The notes under the pieces are model-generated. The model was not told the DNA's origin and did not search any database. It saw only the letters and a program-made list of their open reading frames with translations. This document shows, in pieces, positions 36,333 to 45,631 of a stretch of 64,000 nt of DNA; within the stretch, counting starts at the first letter, position 1; each line of letters starts with the position of its first letter. The translations under genes and the position numbers were made by a program. The DNA comes from Stieleria neptunia (GTDB lineage Bacteria; Planctomycetota; Planctomycetia; Pirellulales; Pirellulaceae): contig NZ_CP037423.1 in NCBI RefSeq assembly GCF_007754155.1, forward strand, positions 6,506,567-6,570,566, given 5' to 3'.

Positions 36333-36689
36333 ATCCACTCTTGGGATCACACGGATCGGGGAGTGAACTCCGATGAATCGCTTGTTTGTCAATGATTTGT
36401 CGATGTCGACGGCAGAAAAAATCGGTTCGGTTTCGTGTTCCACTCAATCGGTCTGGCAGCACCGCTGCGTAAGGTCGGTGCAGGGCTGCTTGCGGAGCGT
36501 GCAATGCATGACGAAGGACCGGTCAGACGAAGCACCGGTCAACCGGCCAAACGCTTGACCGCGATTGCACCTTGGTTGCCAAAACACAAAATCAATCACG
36601 TGGCCCGGATTGATCGGTCTCTGGATGAATGGTCTGCCGGGAATCCGTTAGAATTGCCTCAGCTCGATTCCCCACGTCCGGAGACAACC

Positions 36690-38309
36690 ATGATTTCCCG
36701 CAAGACTTTGTGCTCGATCACAGCCTGTGGGCTGTGTTGGATGGTTTTGTTGATGCCATCCGTTTCGTCGGCACAAACCGCCGAAAAACTGTCCAGCCAG
36801 TACATCCCGGACGACGCGGTCGCCGCCGGGTTTCTTTCTCCGCGCCAAATGCTGACTTCACCAGAGTGGGAATTGGCCCCGATCGAAGTCGCGCAAGCCG
36901 CGGGCATGCAGTATGTCGGCGTCGACCCGCTGAATATCGACGATGTCAAAGTCATCGTCGGCATGCCCGGCCCGATGGGCCCGCAGGCCGGCGCGGTGAT
37001 TCAGTTCAACGTCGACACCGGCATCGGTCAATTGAACCCGATGATTCTCAATGAGCTTGAAGCGAAACAAGTCGACGGGCTGGAGGTCTACGAGAGTCGA
37101 CGCCCGCCGATCGTTCGGCTTCATCAAGCCGGTCCACGCACGATTCTGGTCGGCAGCGGAGGCTACCTGACAAAGATGCTGGCCGCCGGTGAGGGTGGGA
37201 CCGGGCAAGTGCCAAGTCTGGTTTCACGGATCCCGCGCCGAAACGGTGTCACACTGGTCGCCGGGATGCAACAGATCCGCCCCCTGGTCACCGGCATGCT
37301 GCGACAAAACGCCGGGCTATTGCCGCCTCCACTGAGAGATCTGACCGAGATCGGCGAACTGACCGATGCGTTGTACGTCAACATGGACTACGCACCGATG
37401 TCCGGATCGTTGATGATCTCGGCGATCGGACGCGATGATGATTCCGCGGCCAAGTTGGAGGACGCGCTGAATCAGGCGATCGATTTCGGGCGCATGATCG
37501 CGACATCCGAAATGATGAACAACGTCCAAGGCGAAGATCCGGTCAACCAGGCGATGGCAAAGTACATCGAACGGCTGGGCACGGAGATTGCCGCGATGAT
37601 TCGTCCCGAACGCAAGGGCAAGGTCGTCACCGTGCGACTCTCCGGCAACATGGGCACCACCGGGGTCCTTGTCGGTCTACTAATGCCCGCGGTCCAAGCC
37701 TCACGCGCAGCCGCACGTCGCATGCAGGCTAGCAACGAACTGAAGCAAATCGGTTTGGCCATGCATAACTACCATTCCGTTTACAAAAGCCTTCCCGATC
37801 GCGCGATCCGAGATGAAAACGGAAAAGCCTTGCTCAGTTGGCGGGTCGCCATCTTGCCCTTCATCGAACAGCAGGCGCTCTACGAGCAGTTCCATTTGGA
37901 TGAACCTTGGGACAGCCCCAACAACCGCCCGTTGTTGGATCAGATGCCGAGAACCTACGCCGATCCCAGCGCGATCGTTCCCCCGGGACACACCGTGTTT
38001 CAGGTGCCCCAGGGAGAGGAATTGATGTTCCATGATGCTGGTCCAACCGCGTTCCGCGACGTGCGTGATGGCCTCTCCAATACGATCATGGCGATCGAAA
38101 GCAGTTCGCAGGCCGCCGTACCGTGGACCAAACCGGTGGACTTGGAAATTGACCTTACCGATCCGCTGGCAGAAACGGGTGACAGCCGTCCGGGTGGCTT
38201 TCACGTGTTAATGGGCGACGGTGCGGTGAGGTTCATCGCCGATGCGATCGATCCGGAAGTGTTCAAAAAACTGTTGACGCGGGCCGGGGCAGAACCGGTC
38301 AATTTTTGA
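36690..38309 (+). CDS. DUF1559 protein with exported N-terminal domain
   Basis: A 539-residue protein. ATG 36690 has a GGAG ribosome binding site and yields a signal peptide (LCWMVLLMPSVSSAQT). The first ~300 residues form an unfamiliar domain (DDVKVIVGMPGPMGPQAG...MLAAGEGGTGQVPSLVSRIPRRNG). The C-terminal part is DUF1559, the pilin-like family greatly expanded in planctomycetes: LLMPAVQASRAAARRMQASNELKQIGLAMHNYH, then FRDVRDGLSNTIMAIES and HVLMGDGAVRFI. Unlike most relatives, the pilin-like helix is internal and the prepilin cleavage motif is absent. The next gene, a sigma factor, starts 78 bases later on the same strand. Function is unknown. Confidence 0.8.
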   Translation: MISRKTLCSITACGLCWMVLLMPSVSSAQTAEKLSSQYIPDDAVAAGFLSPRQMLTSPEWELAPIEVAQAAGMQYVGVDPLNIDDVKVIVGMPGPMGPQAGAVIQFNVDTGIGQLNPMILNELEAKQVDGLEVYESRRPPIVRLHQAGPRTILVGSGGYLTKMLAAGEGGTGQVPSLVSRIPRRNGVTLVAGMQQIRPLVTGMLRQNAGLLPPPLRDLTEIGELTDALYVNMDYAPMSGSLMISAIGRDDDSAAKLEDALNQAIDFGRMIATSEMMNNVQGEDPVNQAMAKYIERLGTEIAAMIRPERKGKVVTVRLSGNMGTTGVLVGLLMPAVQASRAAARRMQASNELKQIGLAMHNYHSVYKSLPDRAIRDENGKALLSWRVAILPFIEQQALYEQFHLDEPWDSPNNRPLLDQMPRTYADPSAIVPPGHTVFQVPQGEELMFHDAGPTAFRDVRDGLSNTIMAIESSSQAAVPWTKPVDLEIDLTDPLAETGDSRPGGFHVLMGDGAVRFIADAIDPEVFKKLLTRAGAEPVNF

Positions 38310-38386
38310 GCAGCCTGCCGCCTGAACTGCGATGGGCAGCGGGTTGTCCATCGCAGCCATCCAATCGGCACACCTGGTGGGATTCA

Positions 38387-39103
38387 ATGGAACGTGATGA
38401 CCCGACACGAATCCGCGACATCGCGACCCGTTGGAGTTTGATCCGCCGGGCGCATGCGGGTGAGGACACATCCGCCACGTCGGCGCGACACGCGCTGGTC
38501 GACCGCTACAGCGGAGCGGCATGGCGTTATTTGCTGGCCGTCACTCGCGACGAACAAATCACCGAAGACCTGTTTCAAGAATTGGCACTGCGCGTTTTGC
38601 GTGGTGATTTGCGTCACGCCGAATCGAGCAAGGGCAGGTTCCGAGACTATCTCAAAACCGTCCTGGTCAACTTGGCCAGGGACTACTACCGGAATCGCCG
38701 CGATGCAGAACTGCCGCCGGCGTTGGCCGATTCGCTGGCCGACAACAACGTCTCTGCCGCGGTCGGCGACGAGCGTGAATTCATCGATTGCTGGCGTGAT
38801 GAATTGTTGCAAAAGACCTGGACTGCACTCGATGACGTGAACGCAAGGCTCGCTGCGGTGTTGCGAATCCACGTCGAAAACGAAGACCTGTCGGCAGCCG
38901 AAAAAGGCAGGCTCGTCCAGGAGTTGCTGGACAGCCCGTTTTCGGCAAACCGCTACCGAGTGACGCTGCATCGGGCCCGCGACAAGTTTGCCAAGTTGCT
39001 GGCCGATGAGGTCGCTGCTACTCTTGATTCCCCGACCGAAGAAGCGCTTCGGCAGGAGTTGCGAACGTTGCGGTTGCTAAAATACTGCGAACCCAAGACA
39101 TGA
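38387..39103 (+). CDS. ECF-type sigma factor convergent with a kinase
   Basis: A 238-residue sigma-70 family protein. Region 2 is clear (WRYLLAVTRDEQITEDLFQELALRVLRGDL...KGRFRDYLKTVLVNLARDYYR). The region 4 part is diverged (LSAAEKGRLVQELLDSPFSANRYRVTLHRARDKFAKLL), as in several planctomycete kinase-linked groups. ATG 38387 was chosen over a frame starting inside the previous gene. Its last 86 bases overlap the 3' end of the opposite-strand Ser/Thr kinase gene, so the two form a physical pair. Confidence 0.82.
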   Translation: MERDDPTRIRDIATRWSLIRRAHAGEDTSATSARHALVDRYSGAAWRYLLAVTRDEQITEDLFQELALRVLRGDLRHAESSKGRFRDYLKTVLVNLARDYYRNRRDAELPPALADSLADNNVSAAVGDEREFIDCWRDELLQKTWTALDDVNARLAAVLRIHVENEDLSAAEKGRLVQELLDSPFSANRYRVTLHRARDKFAKLLADEVAATLDSPTEEALRQELRTLRLLKYCEPKT

Positions 39104-40994
39104 GCTTTCCCGTGCCGGCATCGGTTTTCGCAGGTGGTTTCACCGTCATCACCGCAACCACCTCGTTCAGAAACGCGGTGGCCGTCATGCTGAGCCAAAA
39201 GCCGGCCATCGCCAGGGCGATCAGGACCACCACGGTGTGACGAAATTGATGGTAGCTGTCGGCGGTGAAGTGTTCTGGCCCGACCAAGATCAACAGCGTT
39301 GCGGCGCCCAAGGGGGTCAAGCCGGCGATGATCTGGCAGATGCGATTTTTGCCCGGAACGTCGGCGATCTCGTTCGACGCCGTTTCTCGTAATCGATCAA
39401 CGTCACGCCACAGCGACATGTAGACGGCTCGCAAGACGACAAATGCAACGACGTAATAGTTCGTCACGATGCCGACCAGCCCCGTCACCACAAACGCGAC
39501 GCCGGTGTGGAGCATCACGCCACGGTCGACCGGTCCGGCCAGCAACTCCATGCCCAACGGAATCGTGATCGCGAACGGCAGCCACCCGACGCTGCCGAGG
39601 ACAAAGGTCCAGAACGGTAGACGCAACGTTTGTCGCCTGGCTTCGCGGAGTTCTTCGGCACCGAGCAATCGATCGCCGCGCAATTTTTGCCAACTGTTTG
39701 CGGCCCGGAACAAGGTTCGATGCAGCATCACGCCCATCAGCGAGATCACGGCGACGTTGTACCCACCGACCATCTGAAAAAACGCCGTCTGCTGCGCCGA
39801 CGTCAGGTCCTTGATCACCACCACACCGATGTACAGCAGGTTGATGGCACTGGCGGTCAGATTCGGAACACAGGTGCACAGCAAAATAAACCACAGCGGG
39901 TACTTTTGGGCGACGGCGGTGAGCGTTCCCTTGGCGGGCAAGGAGCGTTCGACGCGCAACAATTCGAAGCAGCCCGACAATGCGTCGGCAAGTTCTTTCG
40001 CCGAAGAATACCGATCCTGTTTGTTCGGTTCGAGGCAGCGACCGATGATGCGACGGAGAGCCGGTGCGACATTCGCGTTGCCTGGTTGGACCACTTCAGG
40101 GCGCGTGCGTTCATGGCCCGCCATCGCCAACTCCAGCAGCACCGCGCCGAGGGAATAGAGATCGCTTTGCTCGGTGACTTGATCGGGACCGCTGGGGTGA
40201 TGGGGATTGAGGGCGTCAAAATGCTCGGGTGCCATGTAGCCGATCGTCCCACCAAAAATGGCGTCACGATCATTCGAAACGTCCGCCGCGGGCAATGACA
40301 AACTGAAATCCATCAACAACGGCTTTCCGTATTGATTGACCATGATATTGCCGGGCTTGATGTCCCGATGCAGCACGCCCCGCCCGTGCGCATACGACAG
40401 TGCTTCGGCCAGTTGTTGACCGATCCAGCAGGCGGCTTCGTCGCGGTTGCACTGAGCCAACTGCTCGCGGCTTCTTAGACTTGCCGGATCCATGACGGCC
40501 GGATGCGTGTTGAGATCGTCAACAATGTCCAGGATCGCGTTTCCGTCCCATTGCTTTCGGCCCGGAAAACTCAAACCCCGAATCACATCATGCAAGGTTC
40601 CCCCAGGCACATATTGCATGCACAGCAGCCGGATTCCGCGATCGGAAACCACCTCTTCGGAAAACACCTGCACGACATGCGAGTGTTCCAGACGGGCCAT
40701 CGTCCGACCCTCGTGGCCCAAGTCCGCGGTGATCTTTAGCGCAACGTCGCGATCGAGCGAACGCTGTCGTGCCAAGAAAACTTTGCCGAACGATCCCTCA
40801 CCGGCCAAGCTGACCAGTTGAAAGTCGCCGATGCAATGCCCCAGTTTTGAAAACGCCGAAGCGAGCCGCCGTGACTTTGAAATCATCTCGGGCAGGCTGG
40901 GCGCCATTCCGCTTCGCGTCTCCGATGGCACGCGTGACTGGGGCGTGGTGGATTTGATCTCGGAACGCAAAGGCCGAATCAGTTCAGTCGTCAT
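39018..40994 (-). CDS. Multi-pass membrane Ser/Thr kinase (DFS variant)
   Basis: A 658-residue protein starting MTTELIRPL, with a GGAG-type ribosome binding site; 130 extra residues in the longest frame are unlikely. The kinase domain has GEGSFGKVF, VALKI, HRDIKPGNIMV and GTIGYMAPEHF. The magnesium-binding DFG is changed to DFS (LLMDFSLSL), which may lower or alter activity. The second half has about six hydrophobic helices (WFILLCTCVPNLTASAINLLYIGVV onward) rather than the single helix of most bacterial kinases. The 3' end overlaps the convergent ECF sigma factor gene by 86 bases. Control of that sigma factor is a reasonable inference. Confidence 0.88.
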   Translation of the reverse strand: MTTELIRPLRSEIKSTTPQSRVPSETRSGMAPSLPEMISKSRRLASAFSKLGHCIGDFQLVSLAGEGSFGKVFLARQRSLDRDVALKITADLGHEGRTMARLEHSHVVQVFSEEVVSDRGIRLLCMQYVPGGTLHDVIRGLSFPGRKQWDGNAILDIVDDLNTHPAVMDPASLRSREQLAQCNRDEAACWIGQQLAEALSYAHGRGVLHRDIKPGNIMVNQYGKPLLMDFSLSLPAADVSNDRDAIFGGTIGYMAPEHFDALNPHHPSGPDQVTEQSDLYSLGAVLLELAMAGHERTRPEVVQPGNANVAPALRRIIGRCLEPNKQDRYSSAKELADALSGCFELLRVERSLPAKGTLTAVAQKYPLWFILLCTCVPNLTASAINLLYIGVVVIKDLTSAQQTAFFQMVGGYNVAVISLMGVMLHRTLFRAANSWQKLRGDRLLGAEELREARRQTLRLPFWTFVLGSVGWLPFAITIPLGMELLAGPVDRGVMLHTGVAFVVTGLVGIVTNYYVVAFVVLRAVYMSLWRDVDRLRETASNEIADVPGKNRICQIIAGLTPLGAATLLILVGPEHFTADSYHQFRHTVVVLIALAMAGFWLSMTATAFLNEVVAVMTVKPPAKTDAGTGKLMSWVRSILATATFATPAEALLRSGNQE

Positions 40995-41280
40995 CGAGCT
41001 CTCCAATCGGCGATGGGATCGCGACTTGCGGTCACGCCTCGCAAATGCCCGCTGCTCAGATGATCGTGGCGACCGAACGGATGTTGCGAGAAAAAATGAA
41101 AAAATCAGATGCGACGTATTTTCCCTCCGGCGTCCGTTTCCCGAGACAGCGCAGCACTCGAGTGCCGGACCGTTCGGCAATCTCCTGCGACGGCGCCGGA
41201 TCGAGGGGCTATCATGGACGCGTCGCGCCGCAACGTTCCGGCGCCGTCTTCCCTTCCCGGTATCCCGCCTCGCCCCCGAC

Positions 41281-43170
41281 ATGTTCAGACTTTTTCTCCC
41301 ATCCTGTTTTGTCGCTTGCTGTGTTTCCGTTTCACTCGCATCCGATTCGCGTCCCAACGTCCTGTGGCTCTCCTGTGAAGACATCAGTGCACACCTGGGA
41401 TGCTACGGAGACCCGCACGCGATCACGCCCAACATCGATCAATTGGCCGGCGAGGGCGTTCGATACACCCACGCGTTCACGACCGCCGGGGTGTGCGCGC
41501 CCTGCCGCAGTGGGATCATCACAGGCATGTACCAAACGACGCTCGGGACGCATCACATGCGGTGCACGGCCACGCTGCCCGACTCGATCCGTCCCTTTCC
41601 CCGATACCTCCGCGACGCCGGCTACTTCTGCACCAACAACTCCAAACAGGACTACCAATTCAAGACGCCCCGCGACACCTGGGACGTTTCATCGGGCAAG
41701 GCACATTGGCGCGACCGCGGCGATGACGCGACGCCGTTCTTCTCCGTTTTTAATTTCACCGGTTGCCACGAATCCGGCATCGCATCCAAAAGCAAATACG
41801 AATCCGTCACGGAAGTTCTCACCGACGACCAGCGTCAAGACCCTGCCGCGTTGCAGTTGCCGCCGTACTACTGCGATACACCGGTCACGCGCGAAGACTG
41901 GAAACGCAATTACGAACTGATCACGGCCATGGACCACTGGGTCGGCAAACTGATCGGCCAATTGAAAGACGACGGTTTGTACGAGAACACGATCATCATG
42001 TTTTGGTCCGATCACGGCGTTGGGCTGCCGCGGGCGAAACGCTGGTTGTACGATTCGGGCACGCACATTCCACTGGTCGTTCGCATTCCCAAGGCGTATC
42101 GCGTTGACGGACAGGGCACCCCCGGTCAGGTCTCCGATCGACTGGTCAGCTCGATCGACTTCGGCCCCACCGTCTTGAACCTCGCCGGACTGGATGTCCC
42201 GCCCCACGTCCAGGGACAACCATTTTTGGGCAAAGACCTGCCGGCGGCGCGGCAATACGTTTACGGGGCCCGCGACCGGATGGACGAACGCTACGACATC
42301 ATCCGCATGGTGCGCGACAAACGCTTCCGCTATCTCCGCAATTTTGAACCACTGAAAAGCTATTACCAGTACATCAACACCTGCGAGAAAGGTGCCACGA
42401 TGCGTGAGTTGCGTCGCTTGCATGACGCCGGCGAGTTGACGGCCGAAGCGGAATACTATTTCTCGCCGACCAAGCCGGTCGAGGAACTCTACGATTGCGT
42501 GGCCGATCCGCACGAGGTCAACAATTTGGCGGGCGACAGTGATTATGCCGATGTGTTGAAACGAATGCGTGCAGCACAAACCGAGTGGATCGGCGAAACG
42601 GGAGACTTGGGGTTGATCCCCGAAGCGATCATTGCCGAACGAGCAAAAGAATTGGGCAGTGAATTTGCGATCCTCCGGCAGGCCGACGCGGAACGCTACA
42701 ACGCGCAACTCGGTGACATCGCCGTCGCCGCTTCCAGCGGACCGTCGGCGCTCCAAAAGCTGGTCGATTCTGCCGACGACGGCGATAGCGTGATTCGCTA
42801 TTGGGCGGCCACCGGCATCGGCAATCTGGGCGTGGCGGCAAAGGGAGCGGCGGTGGAACCGATGAAAAAGTTGTTGACCGATCGCTCCTCGGCGGTCCGG
42901 ACCGCAGCCGCACGAGCGCTGTGCCGGATGGAGTTGCCCGATCAGGCGTTACCGGTTTTGATCCATGAAATGACCACCGGCGCCCAGTGGGAGCGGTTGC
43001 AGGCGGCCATCGTGCTGGACGAAATCGACGACCAGGCGCGGCCGGTGATCGATCCGATGCGGCAAGGATTGGAGTATCAAAAAGGCTTCAACTCCGACGG
43101 CAAGTACCGTGTTCGCGTGATGAATCGAGCCTTGAACGAACTCAACGGGACGGCGAATGTGGTGGATTGA
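41281..43170 (+). CDS. Secreted sulfatase with HEAT-like C-terminus
   Basis: A 629-residue arylsulfatase-family enzyme. A signal peptide (FVACCVSVSLAS) precedes RPNVLWLSCEDISAHLGCYGD with the metal-binding Asp. The formylglycine motif is C72-A-P-C-R76 in CAPCRSGIITGMYQTTLGTHHMR, a proper C-x-P-x-R site needing maturation by a formylglycine-generating enzyme. WSDHGVGLPRAKRWLYD supplies the second metal-site residues. After about residue 480, HEAT-like helical repeats follow (IRYWAATGIGNLGVAAKG, VRTAAARALCRMEL). It probably removes sulfate from marine polysaccharides. The frame continues upstream to 40831, but the signal peptide fixes ATG 41281. It is divergent from the kinase gene (286-base gap). 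Confidence 0.92.
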   Translation: MFRLFLPSCFVACCVSVSLASDSRPNVLWLSCEDISAHLGCYGDPHAITPNIDQLAGEGVRYTHAFTTAGVCAPCRSGIITGMYQTTLGTHHMRCTATLPDSIRPFPRYLRDAGYFCTNNSKQDYQFKTPRDTWDVSSGKAHWRDRGDDATPFFSVFNFTGCHESGIASKSKYESVTEVLTDDQRQDPAALQLPPYYCDTPVTREDWKRNYELITAMDHWVGKLIGQLKDDGLYENTIIMFWSDHGVGLPRAKRWLYDSGTHIPLVVRIPKAYRVDGQGTPGQVSDRLVSSIDFGPTVLNLAGLDVPPHVQGQPFLGKDLPAARQYVYGARDRMDERYDIIRMVRDKRFRYLRNFEPLKSYYQYINTCEKGATMRELRRLHDAGELTAEAEYYFSPTKPVEELYDCVADPHEVNNLAGDSDYADVLKRMRAAQTEWIGETGDLGLIPEAIIAERAKELGSEFAILRQADAERYNAQLGDIAVAASSGPSALQKLVDSADDGDSVIRYWAATGIGNLGVAAKGAAVEPMKKLLTDRSSAVRTAAARALCRMELPDQALPVLIHEMTTGAQWERLQAAIVLDEIDDQARPVIDPMRQGLEYQKGFNSDGKYRVRVMNRALNELNGTANVVD

Positions 43171-43440
43171 CGTTGCCAGGGGACGCACAACGCTCAGGCT
43201 CTCTCTTTGTCTTCGTATCCCGAAAGGGATAGCCAGCAAGTAGCCGGCGGTCGAGCGCAGCGACCACCGCCGGGGTCGAAACGAAGCGACAGCATGACCC
43301 CGACGCGCATCGCAGAAATCGCTGTGACCCCGTCGGGGTCAAACCGTCATTTGGTCGAGGTTTCCGGTGGTGCGCGATCGCGACCACCGGCTACTGGCTT
43401 TCACCCCTTTCGGGGTGACGCATGGCCTGCACAGCATGCC
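43171..43440. repeat. Palindrome cluster between convergent genes
   Basis: This gap holds several short palindromes rather than a gene: GACCCC-gtc-GGGGTC (about 43326-43340), CACCCC-tttc-GGGGTG (about 43412-43428), and GGCCTGC-aca-GCATGCC (43424-43440) abutting the stop codon of the next gene. The same GACCCCG theme appears in the long direct repeats. They may act as bidirectional 3' ends. Confidence 0.5.
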
Positions 43441-45441
43441 CTACCGACGGTCCAATTCGCTCAGCTTCAGCCGGACGCTCAGGATGTACGGCTGCTCGCC
43501 CTTGGTCCAATGGCCATAGGTGGTGGTGACGATGGTGTCGTCCGGCAACACTTCGACGCCGGGATAGGCGGTGTCGGCGCCTTTGGTGTTGTCGCCCAGG
43601 CGCACAAAGTATTGGCCGTCGCGGCCTTCGACAAGATCGTCCCAGGTTCCGACCCAGCCCACCCAATCGCCTTCGAAAACGCGATCTTTGCGGGATTGAA
43701 CGGGCGACTGGCAACGATAGCTGATGAACAGTCTTCCGTCGGCAGTGTACTTTCCGGTGTGGCGGTCTCCGGTCAGGGCAAGCGGTACTTCCCGAGGCGA
43801 CGACCACGTTTTGCCTTCGTCATCGGAGAAGATGATGTGTGAAGTCTTTCGCCGGGCGTTTTCGCGCAGCAGCACCGCCAGCCGTTTTCCGTCGGGAGAG
43901 CGGATGCAACCGGGTTCGCAAAGATGAACGTCGGAGGATTGATAAACGGACTGGGGGGCTGACCAAGTCAGGCCGCCGTCGGTGGAGAAGGTTTTGTAGA
44001 GCGTGAAGGTATCGGAGCGTTTTCCATCGGCGGCGAAGAACCGCCCGTCGTCATGGAACATCGCCAGGTAGTGGCCGGGTCCGGTCTGGAGCGCTTCGAC
44101 AAATCCCATCACGACGATCCCGCCCCAATTGCCGACGGGTTTCAGCGGACTCCAATCCAGTCCATCGTTTTCCGAGACCGCCAGTCGAGCCGGATACAGC
44201 CCGGACCACATGATGATGCGTTTGGTGCCGTCGGGGCCGATCACGCGGTGAAGTGTCGGGACTTCCTTGGACGTCGACCAGTTCTCTGGGGTCGGCAATC
44301 GGTCGCTCCACGTCAGTCCGCCATCGTCACTGCGTTTGTAAACGATGCCGCCGCGGCCATGCCCTTTCGGATACACGCACAGCATCGTCTTGCCGTCTTC
44401 CAACAAACACGTGGTCGGGTGTCCGAGGTATTGCCCCGGCTCGCGATCGACGATCACCTGACGGTCGACGTCGTTGCTAAGATCAATGGTGGTCAATCGT
44501 GGTGAATCTTGGGAACGGGGTGGTTCCAAAAAACCATGTTTGACGAGGAATCGGTCCAACTGCCGGATCGAGGTTTCGTAGCTGGAATTGTCGCCGCGAC
44601 CGTGGTTAAAGAATCCGTGTCCCTGGCCTTCGAATCCGACCAGTTCGCAGTCACCGCCGGCCTTTTCCATCGCCCCGCAGTACTCCTGGACCGTCCAATA
44701 CGGGACCGTCGCGTCGGCTTTCCCATGGAAGATGATCGTTGGCGGAGCCTCCGCACCGATGTGGTGGATGGGCGAGAGTGCTTTGGGATCGGTGCCCATT
44801 CGTTCGGGAAGGCCGGCGACCTTTTCCGGGTCTAGCGGCGGCCGATCATCGATCCCGGCCAAGACGACGGCCGGATTGAACAGTGCCAGCGCGTCGGGGC
44901 GACTGCTGACCGACGTGTTTTCGCCGGATTCGTCCAACCCTTTGATCACGCCGGTGCACGCGGCGACGTGTCCTCCGGCTGAGCCTCCGCCGGCGACGAT
45001 TCGTTCGGGATCAACACCCAGACGATCGGCCTGCTGGCGGATCCAGCGGACGGCCGATTTGCCGTCGGCGACACATTTCAGTGCCTTCGTCCCTTGGCGA
45101 TTGAGAACACGATAGTCGGCCGTCATCGCGACCATACCGCGTGAAGCAAGGTACTTGCAATGCTCGACGAACTGGTTCGGCGTGCCATTTTTCCATCCGC
45201 CGCCGAAGAAGAAAACGATGGCCGAACGCCGGTCGGTCGGTTTGTGATCGGCGGGATAAAAAACGTACGCGTTCAACGACACCGGAGCCCCCTCGGCGTC
45301 CTCGGTGGTCTTGTACACCTCGACCGCCGCTCCGGCGTCGCGCATCTTTGTTTCGGTTTCTTGGTCCTGGGCCTGGAGGCCGGAATCGGGGATCGCGATG
45401 AGTGCGATCAGCACCAGAAGAACGGGAATTCTGTGGGACAT
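43441..45441 (-). CDS. Alpha/beta-hydrolase esterase fused to sialidase-like propeller
   Basis: A 666-residue exported protein. MSHRIPVLLVLIALIAIPDSG is the signal peptide, supporting the 45441 start. An esterase domain (about residues 40-300) has the oxyanion FFFGGGW, the nucleophile elbow GGGSAGG and a late catalytic His (GQGHGFF). The C-terminal half is a BNR/sialidase propeller with Asp-box-like turns: SDDGGLTWSD, SENDGLDWS, STDGGLTWSA and SDDEGKTWSS. Such a fusion could deacetylate and bind or cleave an acidic sugar. Conserved sialidase Arg residues could not be checked. The stop codon overlaps a 3' palindrome. Confidence 0.82.
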   Translation of the reverse strand: MSHRIPVLLVLIALIAIPDSGLQAQDQETETKMRDAGAAVEVYKTTEDAEGAPVSLNAYVFYPADHKPTDRRSAIVFFFGGGWKNGTPNQFVEHCKYLASRGMVAMTADYRVLNRQGTKALKCVADGKSAVRWIRQQADRLGVDPERIVAGGGSAGGHVAACTGVIKGLDESGENTSVSSRPDALALFNPAVVLAGIDDRPPLDPEKVAGLPERMGTDPKALSPIHHIGAEAPPTIIFHGKADATVPYWTVQEYCGAMEKAGGDCELVGFEGQGHGFFNHGRGDNSSYETSIRQLDRFLVKHGFLEPPRSQDSPRLTTIDLSNDVDRQVIVDREPGQYLGHPTTCLLEDGKTMLCVYPKGHGRGGIVYKRSDDGGLTWSDRLPTPENWSTSKEVPTLHRVIGPDGTKRIIMWSGLYPARLAVSENDGLDWSPLKPVGNWGGIVVMGFVEALQTGPGHYLAMFHDDGRFFAADGKRSDTFTLYKTFSTDGGLTWSAPQSVYQSSDVHLCEPGCIRSPDGKRLAVLLRENARRKTSHIIFSDDEGKTWSSPREVPLALTGDRHTGKYTADGRLFISYRCQSPVQSRKDRVFEGDWVGWVGTWDDLVEGRDGQYFVRLGDNTKGADTAYPGVEVLPDDTIVTTTYGHWTKGEQPYILSVRLKLSELDRR

Positions 45442-45631
45442 GTGGGCCACCAAAGCGGGAAAGAAAACGGAAGGAGCGTGGAACACGCTGGAGGCGGGAA
45501 TGGATTAGAGTATAGCCCCACCGCAGCCTCGTGTCTTCGAGCGACGCCGAGTGATCGTGCGCCTTGCTGTCGACACCAGCCTCCAACCAAAACGCCCTTC
45601 CATTCCCCTGCCCCACCGAACGCATCCGCTC

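Noticed and set aside
41689..42756. 355-codon minus-strand frame inside the sulfatase gene
   Set aside because: The sulfatase has all catalytic motifs; the antisense frame has none.
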